NCBI RefSeq assembly: GCF_030209575.1
Contig: NZ_JARVRS010000001.1
Span: forward strand, 930,001 to 994,000
DNA from: Leifsonia sp. fls2-241-R2A-40a
GTDB lineage: Bacteria > Actinomycetota > Actinomycetes > Actinomycetales > Microbacteriaceae
Length of the DNA stretch: 64,000 nucleotides
Direction of reading: 5' to 3'
This document shows, in pieces, positions 34,068-41,258 of the stretch; the stretch's first letter is position 1; each line of letters starts with the position of its first letter. The notes beneath the pieces were generated by a model, which saw only the letters and a program-made list of their open reading frames with translations, had not been told where the DNA came from and did not search any database. The translations under genes and the position numbers were made by a program.

Positions 34068-34110
34068 ACGCTAAAGGCCGGCAGTGTCGCGCCCGTTGCC
34101 CGCCGGTCAC
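34068..34110 (-). promoter_or_regulatory. moeA promoter with 11-bp-phased GlnR-like boxes
   Basis: Read on the minus strand: GTGAC (34110-34106), 6 nt, GCAAC (34099-34095), 6 nt, GACAC (34088-34084), 10 nt, TAGCGT (34073-34068), 6 nt, ATG. The spacing equals that at narK, nirB and nirD. The GTnAC/GnAAC boxes at 11-bp spacing resemble the actinobacterial GlnR operator. Confidence 0.65.
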
Positions 34111-34160
34111 AGTCGGGTTGCGTTCCCCTCACATCCCCCCCGGACGGTGGAGAGGTGTTG

Positions 34161-34214
34161 GTCACGCAGTCTTCACGTCGCGCGCGGTCGACGGAAACAC
34201 GGTCTTCCTAGCGT
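34161..34214 (+). promoter_or_regulatory. narK promoter with 11-bp-phased GlnR-like boxes
   Basis: GTCAC (34161), TTCAC (34172), a degenerate box CGCGG (34183) and GAAAC (34194) start exactly 11 bp apart; GAAAC is followed by 10 nt and TAGCGT (34209-34214). There is no good -35 at the expected place (GGTCGA), consistent with activator dependence. Confidence 0.65.
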
Positions 34215-34245
34215 GGTGGCACCACTCATCCGCAGGAGGTTCACG

Positions 34246-35640
34246 ATGACCAGCACCGTCTCCGGCCACACCGGAACACCGGCCGCTCCCGCTCCTCTCG
34301 TCGTCCGGCCCGGCCGCTGGATCGACGGCTGGAACGCAGAAGACCGGGCACAATGGGAGGCCGGGGGCGCTGCCATCGCGCAGCGCAATCTGCGCTGGTC
34401 GATCTTCGCCGAATTCCTCGGCTTCGTCGTCTGGCAGCTCTGGTCGATCGTCGTCGTCTCGCTCCCCGCTGCGGGATTCCACTTCGATACCGCGCAGACT
34501 TTCTGGCTGATCTCGATGCCGAGCCTGGTCGGGGCGACGCTGCGCTTCCCCTACACGTTCATGGTGCCCCGATTCGGCGGCCGCAACTGGACGATCATCT
34601 CGGCGGCCCTGCTGCTCATCCCGACCATCGGACTCGCGGTCTGCGTCTCGAACCCGCAGACCCCGTTCGGCGTGATGCTGCTCGTGGCCGCGCTGGCCGG
34701 GTTCGGCGGCGGCAACTTCGCCAGCTCCATGGCCAACATCACCTTCTTCTACCCGCAACGAAAGAAGGGCTGGGCGCTCGGGCTCAACGCCGCCGGCGGC
34801 AATCTCGGAGCGGCCGTCGCGCAGTTCGCGGTGCCGATCGTCATCACGATCGGGGCCGGTGCGTCTCTGCAGCTGCCGCTCGCCGGTCTGATCTGGGTGC
34901 CGTTGATCATCGTCGCGATCGTCGGCGCGTGGCGTCGGATGGACAACCTGTCCCATGCCAAGGCCGATCTGAAGGCCTCGCTCACCGCGCTTCGCGCCCC
35001 AGAGCTGTGGCTGATGTCACTTCTCTACATCGGCACCTTCGGGTCGTTCATCGGCTTCTCGAGCGTGTTCCCCAAACTCATCGCCGACCAGTTCCCCGCC
35101 TTCAGCGCCTTCCCGCTCGGAGGCGCCACCCTCTCGCTCGCGTTCCTCGGCGCACTGGTCGGATCGCTCGCGCGGCCCTTCGGCGGCCGACTCGCCGACC
35201 GGTTCGGCGGCAGCACCGTGACGATCGCAGCCTTCGTCGTCATGGCCCTGGGCGCGACGGCGGTCATCCTCACCCTCCCGCTCGACGACTTCTGGCTGTT
35301 CCTCGGGTTCTTCCTCGTCCTCTTCATCGCCAGCGGCGCGGGCAACGGCGCGACCTACCGGATGATCCCCACGCTGTTCGCGCTGCGCTCCGGCGCTCCG
35401 GACGGCCACAACAGTGCCGGCGACGTCCCCGCTCAACGGACCGCAGCCGCGGCCCTCGGAATGGTGTCGGCGTTCGGTGCGTACGGCGGCTTCGTCATCC
35501 CGCAGGTGCTCGGCCTTTCCAAATCCACCACGGGTGGGTACGAAGCCGGGCTCGGCTGGTTCGTCGCGGCCTACGCCGTGCTTCTCGCGATCACCGTCGC
35601 GATCGCGGTGCACGGCCGCCGCCGCGGGGTGCGGATCTGA
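34246..35640 (+). CDS. narK: Nitrate/nitrite MFS transporter
   Basis: From the ATG at 34246 after AGGAGG the protein is 464 residues with 12 predicted membrane segments. Nitrate-porter signatures are visible: GFGGGNFASSMANITFFYPQRKKG (nitrate signature 1 region with the substrate Arg) and GAGNGATYRMIPTLFALR (second signature). It moves nitrate in, or nitrate/nitrite in exchange. It is first in the operon narK-nasC-nasB, so uptake and reduction are co-expressed. Confidence 0.93.
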   Translation: MTSTVSGHTGTPAAPAPLVVRPGRWIDGWNAEDRAQWEAGGAAIAQRNLRWSIFAEFLGFVVWQLWSIVVVSLPAAGFHFDTAQTFWLISMPSLVGATLRFPYTFMVPRFGGRNWTIISAALLLIPTIGLAVCVSNPQTPFGVMLLVAALAGFGGGNFASSMANITFFYPQRKKGWALGLNAAGGNLGAAVAQFAVPIVITIGAGASLQLPLAGLIWVPLIIVAIVGAWRRMDNLSHAKADLKASLTALRAPELWLMSLLYIGTFGSFIGFSSVFPKLIADQFPAFSAFPLGGATLSLAFLGALVGSLARPFGGRLADRFGGSTVTIAAFVVMALGATAVILTLPLDDFWLFLGFFLVLFIASGAGNGATYRMIPTLFALRSGAPDGHNSAGDVPAQRTAAAALGMVSAFGAYGGFVIPQVLGLSKSTTGGYEAGLGWFVAAYAVLLAITVAIAVHGRRRGVRI

Positions 35641-35654
35641 CGGGCGATCCGACC

Positions 35655-37772
35655 GTGTCCGCGCCGAGCCACTGCCCGTACTGCGCACTGCAGTGCGCCA
35701 TGACACTCACGCCCTCCCCCGGCGGCCCGGCCCCGATCGAGGTCACCGGGCGGGCGTTCCCGACCAACCGCGGCGGCCTCTGCAAGAAGGGCTGGACCTC
35801 CGCCGAACTGCTCGCGATTCCCGACCGGCTCGTCACCCCGCTGATCCGCGATCGCACCCTGGGCCGGTTCCGCCCCGCCGGCTGGGACGAAGCGCTCGGC
35901 TTCATCGCCGACCGTCTCGCGGCGATCCGGCGGGAGGACGGGGCCGACGCTGTCGGCGTGTTCGGGGGCGGCGGCCTCACGAATGAGAAGGCGTACCTGC
36001 TCGGGAAGTTCGCCCGCCTCGCTCTCGGCACCTCCCGTATCGACTACAACGGACGCTTCTGCATGGCCTCGGCGGCCGCCGCCGGAAACCGCGCCTTCGG
36101 CGTCGATCGAGGGATGCCGTTCCCGGTGTCCGACCTCGACGACGCCGAGACCATCATGCTCCTCGGTTCGAACGTCGCTGCCACCATGCCTCCGTTCATC
36201 GGCCATCTGGCGGGCGCCCGCGCCGCCGGCGGCCTGATCGTGATGGACCCGCGCCGTTCCCAGACCGCTCAGCTCACAACAGAAGGCGGAGGCATCCATA
36301 TCCAGCCGGCGCCCGGCACCGACCTCATCGTGCTGCTCGGGCTCACCCATCTCGTTCTCGCCGACGGGAACGCGGACACCGCCTACCTGGAGTCGCGCAC
36401 GACCGGCTTCGACGCCGTCCGCCGCAGCGTCGCCTCCTGGTGGCCAGAGCGCGTCCGGGAGCACACCGGCGTCCCCGCCGCGCAGTTGAGGGAGGTCGCC
36501 GCCCGGCTCGCCCGAGGGCGCAGCACGTATATCCTCACCGGACGCGGCGTGGAGCAGCATGTCGACGGCACGGACACCGCGACGGCGGCGATCAACCTCG
36601 CCCTGGTCCTCGGCCTGGTCGGACGAGCCGGCTCCGGATACGGAACCCTGACCGGCCAGGGCAACGGACAGGGCGGTCGCGAGCACGGCCAGAAATGCGA
36701 TCAGCTCCCCGGGTACCGCAAGATCGCGGACCCCGAACACCGGGCCGCCGTGGCCGCTGTCTGGGGCGTGGACCCTGGCGTCATCCCCGGGCCCGGCATT
36801 CCCGCCGTCGAACTGCTCGGGATGCTCGGCAAGCCAGGCGGCGTGCGTGCGCTCCTCGTCCACGGCGCCAACGTGGTCGTCTCCGGACCCGACACCACTG
36901 CGATCCGCGCCGGCCTCCAGGCGCTCGACCTCCTGGTGGTCTGCGACTTCGTCCTGTCCGAGACGGCGGAACTCGCCGACGTCGTGCTACCGGTCACGCA
37001 GTGGGCCGAAGAGGAGGGCACCATGACGAATCTGGAGGGCCGCATCCTTCGCCGGCATCGAGCGATCGGCCCGCCCGCCGAGGTGCGCAGCGAACTCCAG
37101 ATCCTGGCCGAGCTCGCACGACGGCTGGGTGCGCCATCGGTCTGGCCGACCGACCCTGCCGCCGTGTTCGACGAGTTGGCGCGTGCATCGGAGGGGGGTG
37201 TCGCCGACTACTCGGGCCTCAGCCACGCGACACTGGATGCGCAGCTGGCAGTGGGCGAGGCGGCGCACTGGCCGTATCCGGCGGGGTCTCACGGCACCCC
37301 CCGGCTCTTCCTCGATCGTTTCGGTCACGACGACGGCCGCGCCCGAATGGTGGCGGTGCGCGCGCGTGAGGTCACCGCCGGGCGCGAGCCGGGTGAGCTC
37401 ACCCTCATCACAGGACGACTGTTGGAGCACTATCAGTCGGGGGCGCAGACACGTCGAGTCCCCGAGCTGCTCGCCGCACAGCCTGGTGTGCGGGCGGAGA
37501 TCCACCCCGCGACCGCCGCCCGGCTCGGTATCGCAGACGCCGAGCCGGTGCGGGTCTACAACGCGCGCGGGGTCGTCGAGGCGACCGCGCTGCTCACCGA
37601 CGGCATCCGCCTCGACACCGTGTTCCTCCCGTTCCACTTCGCCGGATCGCACTGCGCCAACCTGCTCACGGGGTCCGCTGTCGACCCGGTCTCTGCGATG
37701 CCGGACTTCAAGCGCACCCCGGTGACGGTCGAGCGCGCGGAGGTCGTCGCCGGTGTCGAGGGCGCGGCATGA
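35655..37772 (+). CDS. nasC: Assimilatory nitrate reductase, molybdopterin catalytic subunit
   Basis: The GTG at 35655 gives 705 residues. The N-terminus CPYCALQC plus LCKKGW supplies the four cysteines for a [4Fe-4S] cluster. Moco-binding parts follow (GGGGLTNEKAYLLGKFARLALGT, RFCMASAAAAGNRAFG, YGTLTGQGNGQGGREHG with the region before the gate), and a C-terminal dinucleotide-binding domain (LITGRLLEHYQSGAQTRRVPEL). It reduces nitrate to nitrite in the cytoplasm. It lacks the extra C-terminal [2Fe-2S] domain of some homologues; the partner protein encoded next carries it. Its stop overlaps nasB. Confidence 0.9.
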   Translation: MSAPSHCPYCALQCAMTLTPSPGGPAPIEVTGRAFPTNRGGLCKKGWTSAELLAIPDRLVTPLIRDRTLGRFRPAGWDEALGFIADRLAAIRREDGADAVGVFGGGGLTNEKAYLLGKFARLALGTSRIDYNGRFCMASAAAAGNRAFGVDRGMPFPVSDLDDAETIMLLGSNVAATMPPFIGHLAGARAAGGLIVMDPRRSQTAQLTTEGGGIHIQPAPGTDLIVLLGLTHLVLADGNADTAYLESRTTGFDAVRRSVASWWPERVREHTGVPAAQLREVAARLARGRSTYILTGRGVEQHVDGTDTATAAINLALVLGLVGRAGSGYGTLTGQGNGQGGREHGQKCDQLPGYRKIADPEHRAAVAAVWGVDPGVIPGPGIPAVELLGMLGKPGGVRALLVHGANVVVSGPDTTAIRAGLQALDLLVVCDFVLSETAELADVVLPVTQWAEEEGTMTNLEGRILRRHRAIGPPAEVRSELQILAELARRLGAPSVWPTDPAAVFDELARASEGGVADYSGLSHATLDAQLAVGEAAHWPYPAGSHGTPRLFLDRFGHDDGRARMVAVRAREVTAGREPGELTLITGRLLEHYQSGAQTRRVPELLAAQPGVRAEIHPATAARLGIADAEPVRVYNARGVVEATALLTDGIRLDTVFLPFHFAGSHCANLLTGSAVDPVSAMPDFKRTPVTVERAEVVAGVEGAA

Positions 37773-39337
37773 GCCGGCCGTTGCGGATCGTCCTGGTCGG
37801 CTACGGGCCGGTGGGCGCGCGGTTCGTGGAGGAGATGCTGCCCTCGATCGAGGCAGGCCAGACCTCTCTCGTCGTCGTCGGCGCGGAGGACGAGGACGCG
37901 TACAACCGGGTGCTCGTCGCCGAATACGCGGTCGGCGCGGCACGACGCGACCGGCTCAACGTCACCGACACTCCCGCCGCTCGGACGGCCGGCGCGGACA
38001 TCCGCCTGGGCGACACCGCCGTCGCCATCGATCGCGTGCGGCAGAGGGTGCTGACCTCGTCCGGAGCCGAGCTCCCCTACGACCGGCTGGTGCTCGCCAC
38101 GGGCGCGCGGGCGAACATCCCGACCCTCGACGGGCTGCAGCATTGCCGACGCGAACGCGACGCAATGCCCGCTCCGGGGCTCGACCGTGGCCCGCGCCCG
38201 CTCCCCCGTGGCGTGGTCGCACTCCGTGACCTCGCCGACGCCGATGCCGTCGCACCCGTGGTCGCCGCGGGCGGCACGATCGTCGTGTTCGGCGCCGGCG
38301 TGCTCGGGATGGAGTTCGCACTGCTCGCGGCGGGTCACGGGGCGCAGGTGGTCGTCGTCCACCACGGGCCGACCCCGATGGCCCGCAACCTCGACGAGCC
38401 CGGCGGCCGGATGCTGACCAGGGCCGTCAAGGCGCTCGACGTCGGAATGGCGGCGCACGCGCGCGCGGAGAGCATCGGCTTCCGCGACACCGAGGGCGGC
38501 CGTGTCTTCGACGGCATCGGATGCGCCGACGGGACGTACATCCCGGGCGATCTCCTCGTTCTCTCCTGCGGCGTCGGGCCACGGGTGGAACTGGCGCTTG
38601 CGGCCGGACTGGTTTGCTCGGCGGGCATCCTGGTCGACGAGGAGCTGCGCACGTGGACGGACCCCGACGTGTTCGCCATCGGCGACTGCGCTCAGGTGGC
38701 GTCGGCGGAGGACGCCGACGCAGCGGGCCGGGTGCCTGGTGCGCCGAGCGGGTTGATCGGGCCCGGATGGCGACAGGCCGGCGCGCTGGCGAGGCGGCTG
38801 CGCGCCGAGGCGACAGGGTCGACCGCCGGCGCCGACGCAGCCGTGGCGCTCCGGGAACGGCCGACGGCCGTGATGCTGAAGGCGACCGGCATCGACGTCG
38901 TCTCGGGAGGCGATCACTCCGCGGACCCGTGGGATGCCGACGCAGAGGTCACCGTCTGGCTCGACCCTGCTCGCGCCGTCTACCTCAAGACCGTCGTGAG
39001 AGAGGGGGCGCTGGCGGGATTCATCTCGGTGGGGCTGCCGCACGCGGGCGCCGAGCTGACCCTCCTGTTCGAGCGCCACGCGAGCCTCCCCGCCGAGCCG
39101 TCCGCGCTGCTGCGGCTGGACGCCGCCGACGCCGGCACTGCACCCGTCGAGGATCCGCTCGGCCCGGACGCCACCGTGTGCTGGTGCAACGGTGTCACGG
39201 CCGGCCGGATCAGCGACGCTGTCGCGTCCGGTTGCGACACCGTCGACGGCGTCGGGAAGGACACTCGGGCCGGGACGGGATGCGGCGGTTGCAAGGGCCG
39301 GATCGCCGCCATCCTCGCCGCGGCGGCGGTTCCGTGA
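37769..39337 (+). CDS. nasB: FAD/NAD(P)-dependent electron-transfer subunit of nitrate reductase with BFD-like [2Fe-2S] domain
   Basis: The 522-residue protein begins with an FAD motif (IVLVGYGPVGARFVEEML) and has the NAD(P) motif IVVFGAGVLGMEFALLAAGHG and a second FAD contact VFAIGDCAQVAS. The last 55 residues carry CWCNGV and AGTGCGGCKG, a BFD-like [2Fe-2S] site. The layout equals the N-terminal half of NirB and B. subtilis NasB, so it passes electrons from NAD(P)H to NasC. A region around residues 110-140 (GLQHCRRERDAMPAPG) looks different from homologues. Confidence 0.88.
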   Translation: MSRPLRIVLVGYGPVGARFVEEMLPSIEAGQTSLVVVGAEDEDAYNRVLVAEYAVGAARRDRLNVTDTPAARTAGADIRLGDTAVAIDRVRQRVLTSSGAELPYDRLVLATGARANIPTLDGLQHCRRERDAMPAPGLDRGPRPLPRGVVALRDLADADAVAPVVAAGGTIVVFGAGVLGMEFALLAAGHGAQVVVVHHGPTPMARNLDEPGGRMLTRAVKALDVGMAAHARAESIGFRDTEGGRVFDGIGCADGTYIPGDLLVLSCGVGPRVELALAAGLVCSAGILVDEELRTWTDPDVFAIGDCAQVASAEDADAAGRVPGAPSGLIGPGWRQAGALARRLRAEATGSTAGADAAVALRERPTAVMLKATGIDVVSGGDHSADPWDADAEVTVWLDPARAVYLKTVVREGALAGFISVGLPHAGAELTLLFERHASLPAEPSALLRLDAADAGTAPVEDPLGPDATVCWCNGVTAGRISDAVASGCDTVDGVGKDTRAGTGCGGCKGRIAAILAAAAVP

Positions 39338-39346
39338 TCACGGCCG

Positions 39347-40477
39347 TCAGACGTCGAGGCGGTAGCCGCGCTTGACGACCGTGGCGACGAGGCCAGGAGT
39401 GCCGAGGCTCTGGCGGAGCCGGCTGAGCGACACCTCCATCGCGTGCTCGTCGCAGGAGTCGTCGAGGGCGACCGACAGGTCCCGGCGGGAGACCACCGCG
39501 CCGTTCGCGGCCAGAAGCGCGCGGAACAACGACAGTGAGGCGGGAGTGAGCCGCACAGCGGTCCCCGCCACGACGGCGACGCTTCCGCGCAACTCGATGT
39601 CGCCATGCCGCGTGCTGATGCGACGGGTGGACCGCGCCTCGAGGTGCTCGCAGACCAATCGGATCAGCGCCCCCATCCGGAATCGGTCGGGCTGCAGCGG
39701 TGCGATCCCCGCGCTCACGAGCGGAGTGGAGGTGACCGGTCCGACGGTCGCGGCGACGACGTCCTCGCGGAAAGCCTCGATGACCTCCGGATAGCGGCCG
39801 CGTGCCAGGGCGGCGATCAGCAAGCCGTCGACCGCAGGCGCGCTGGTGAAGGTCACACAGTCGAGATGGCGACCGGCGATGGCCTCCACGAGCCGGGTGG
39901 CCCGCTCATCCGTGTCCTCGGCGACCGACCAGGTGTACGGCGCGACGGTGAGCACGCGGTTGCCGGCGGCCCGCAGACGCTCCAGCTGGGTCTCGTCCGT
40001 CTGCCCGTGCAACTGGACGGCGACGGTGATCCCCGACGGGAACTCGGCCATGACCTTGCTCACCAGAGAGGCTGTCGTCTCTTCGTCGCTCATGCCCGCG
40101 TCGTCCAGGCCTGCGGCACGAACCGCGCCGCGCGCCTTCGGACCGCGCACCAGGATCGTCGTCCCGGACAGGGCCGCATGCAGGTCTTCGCCCAGACCGG
40201 CGGCGTCTGCCACCTCGAACCAGCGGCGCATCCCGTAACTGGTCGTGGCGAGCAGCACATCCGGGCCGTCCGCGATGACGCGCGCGGTGTCGGCGATGAC
40301 GGGTGCGTCGTCTGCGGCGTGCTGCATGTGCACCGTCGGGGCATGCAGCACGCTGGCTCCCCGGCGCTCGAACGCGTCGATCAGGTCCGCCGAGCGCCGG
40401 TCGCTGGTGACGCCGATCCGGAATCCGGCCAGCTGGTCCGGCCGGAACGCGGCGATGCCGGACCGCTCGTCCGTCAT
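39347..40477 (-). CDS. nnaR: NnaR-type regulator: uroporphyrinogen-III synthase-like domain fused to a winged helix
   Basis: The 376-residue protein has a HemD-like N-terminal part (FRIGVTSDRRSADLIDAFERRGASVLHAPTV, VTFTSAPAVDGLLIAA, VAATVGPVTSTPL) and a C-terminal OmpR-type DNA-binding domain of about 90 residues (LTPASLSLFRALLAANGAVVSRRDLS, EVSLSRLRQSLG, VKRGYRLDV). This fusion is NnaR, known from streptomycetes and mycobacteria as an activator of nitrate/nitrite assimilation acting with GlnR. It is downstream of cobA by one base, so nirB, cobA and nnaR form one transcript and feedback is likely. HemD activity itself is doubtful. Confidence 0.88.
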   Translation of the reverse strand: MTDERSGIAAFRPDQLAGFRIGVTSDRRSADLIDAFERRGASVLHAPTVHMQHAADDAPVIADTARVIADGPDVLLATTSYGMRRWFEVADAAGLGEDLHAALSGTTILVRGPKARGAVRAAGLDDAGMSDEETTASLVSKVMAEFPSGITVAVQLHGQTDETQLERLRAAGNRVLTVAPYTWSVAEDTDERATRLVEAIAGRHLDCVTFTSAPAVDGLLIAALARGRYPEVIEAFREDVVAATVGPVTSTPLVSAGIAPLQPDRFRMGALIRLVCEHLEARSTRRISTRHGDIELRGSVAVVAGTAVRLTPASLSLFRALLAANGAVVSRRDLSVALDDSCDEHAMEVSLSRLRQSLGTPGLVATVVKRGYRLDV

Positions 40478-40478
40478 T

Positions 40479-41258
40479 TCAGGATCCCGCCACGGCCGCC
40501 GCGTCGACGAGCACCGCCGACGCGTCCGTGTCGCCGCCGCGCGCCAGCGAGACGACTTCCCCGATGATGACGACCGCGGGAGACGCGACCCGTGCCTGGA
40601 CCGACTCGGTCAGAATCGTGGTCAGTTCGCCGAAGGTTGTGCGCTGCCGTGCCGAATAGCCCTGTTCGATGACGGCGACCGGCATCGCCGGGGCCATCCC
40701 GAAGCGCAGGAGACCCGCAGTGATCGACGGCAAATTCGTGATGCCCATGAGGATGACGATGGTGCCGCCGAGTCCGGCGAGATGCTCGAGCTCGGCCGGG
40801 GAGAGCGGCGCGTGGCCCGAGACGACGGTGAACATCCTGGAGGTGTTCCGGTGCGTCACCGGGATGCCGGCAGCGGCGGGGACCGAGATCGCGCTGGTGA
40901 CTCCCGGGACCACGACAACCGGGATTCCCGCGCTGCGGCACGCCTCCACCTCTTCACCGCCGCGACCGAAGACGAACGGGTCGCCGCCCTTGAGACGGAC
41001 GACGTTCGCCCCGTCGAGCGCGGCGGCGACCATCATCCGCTGGATCTCCTCCTGCGGGATCGGGTGATGACCCGGCCGCTTGCCGACGTCGACCAACTCG
41101 GCGCGCGGCGCCATCGCGGCGAGCGTCTCGTGCGGCGCGAGCCGGTCGTAGAGCACGATGTCCGCCTCCGACAGGGCGCGCACCCCGGCGACGGTCAGGA
41201 GGTCTGGGTCGCCCGGGCCGCCGCCCACCAGGGTCACGGATCCGATTCGAGTACTCAT
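40479..41258 (-). CDS. cobA: Uroporphyrinogen-III C-methyltransferase
   Basis: The 259-residue protein has the SUMT signatures VTLVGGGPGDPDLLTVAGVRAL at the N-terminus and VVRLKGGDPFVFGRGGEEVEAC, then VVPGVTSAISVPAAAGIPVTHR and TIVILMGITNLP. It makes precorrin-2, the first step to siroheme, which NirB needs. It lacks the CysG dehydrogenase/chelatase half; a CbiX-type chelatase is encoded at 44420. Its start overlaps the nirB stop (ATGA). Confidence 0.93.
   Translation of the reverse strand: MSTRIGSVTLVGGGPGDPDLLTVAGVRALSEADIVLYDRLAPHETLAAMAPRAELVDVGKRPGHHPIPQEEIQRMMVAAALDGANVVRLKGGDPFVFGRGGEEVEACRSAGIPVVVVPGVTSAISVPAAAGIPVTHRNTSRMFTVVSGHAPLSPAELEHLAGLGGTIVILMGITNLPSITAGLLRFGMAPAMPVAVIEQGYSARQRTTFGELTTILTESVQARVASPAVVIIGEVVSLARGGDTDASAVLVDAAAVAGS

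Noticed and set aside
35571-36863. 430-codon minus-strand frame opposite the nitrate reductase gene
   Set aside because: Antisense shadow of nasC; no start context and no motifs.
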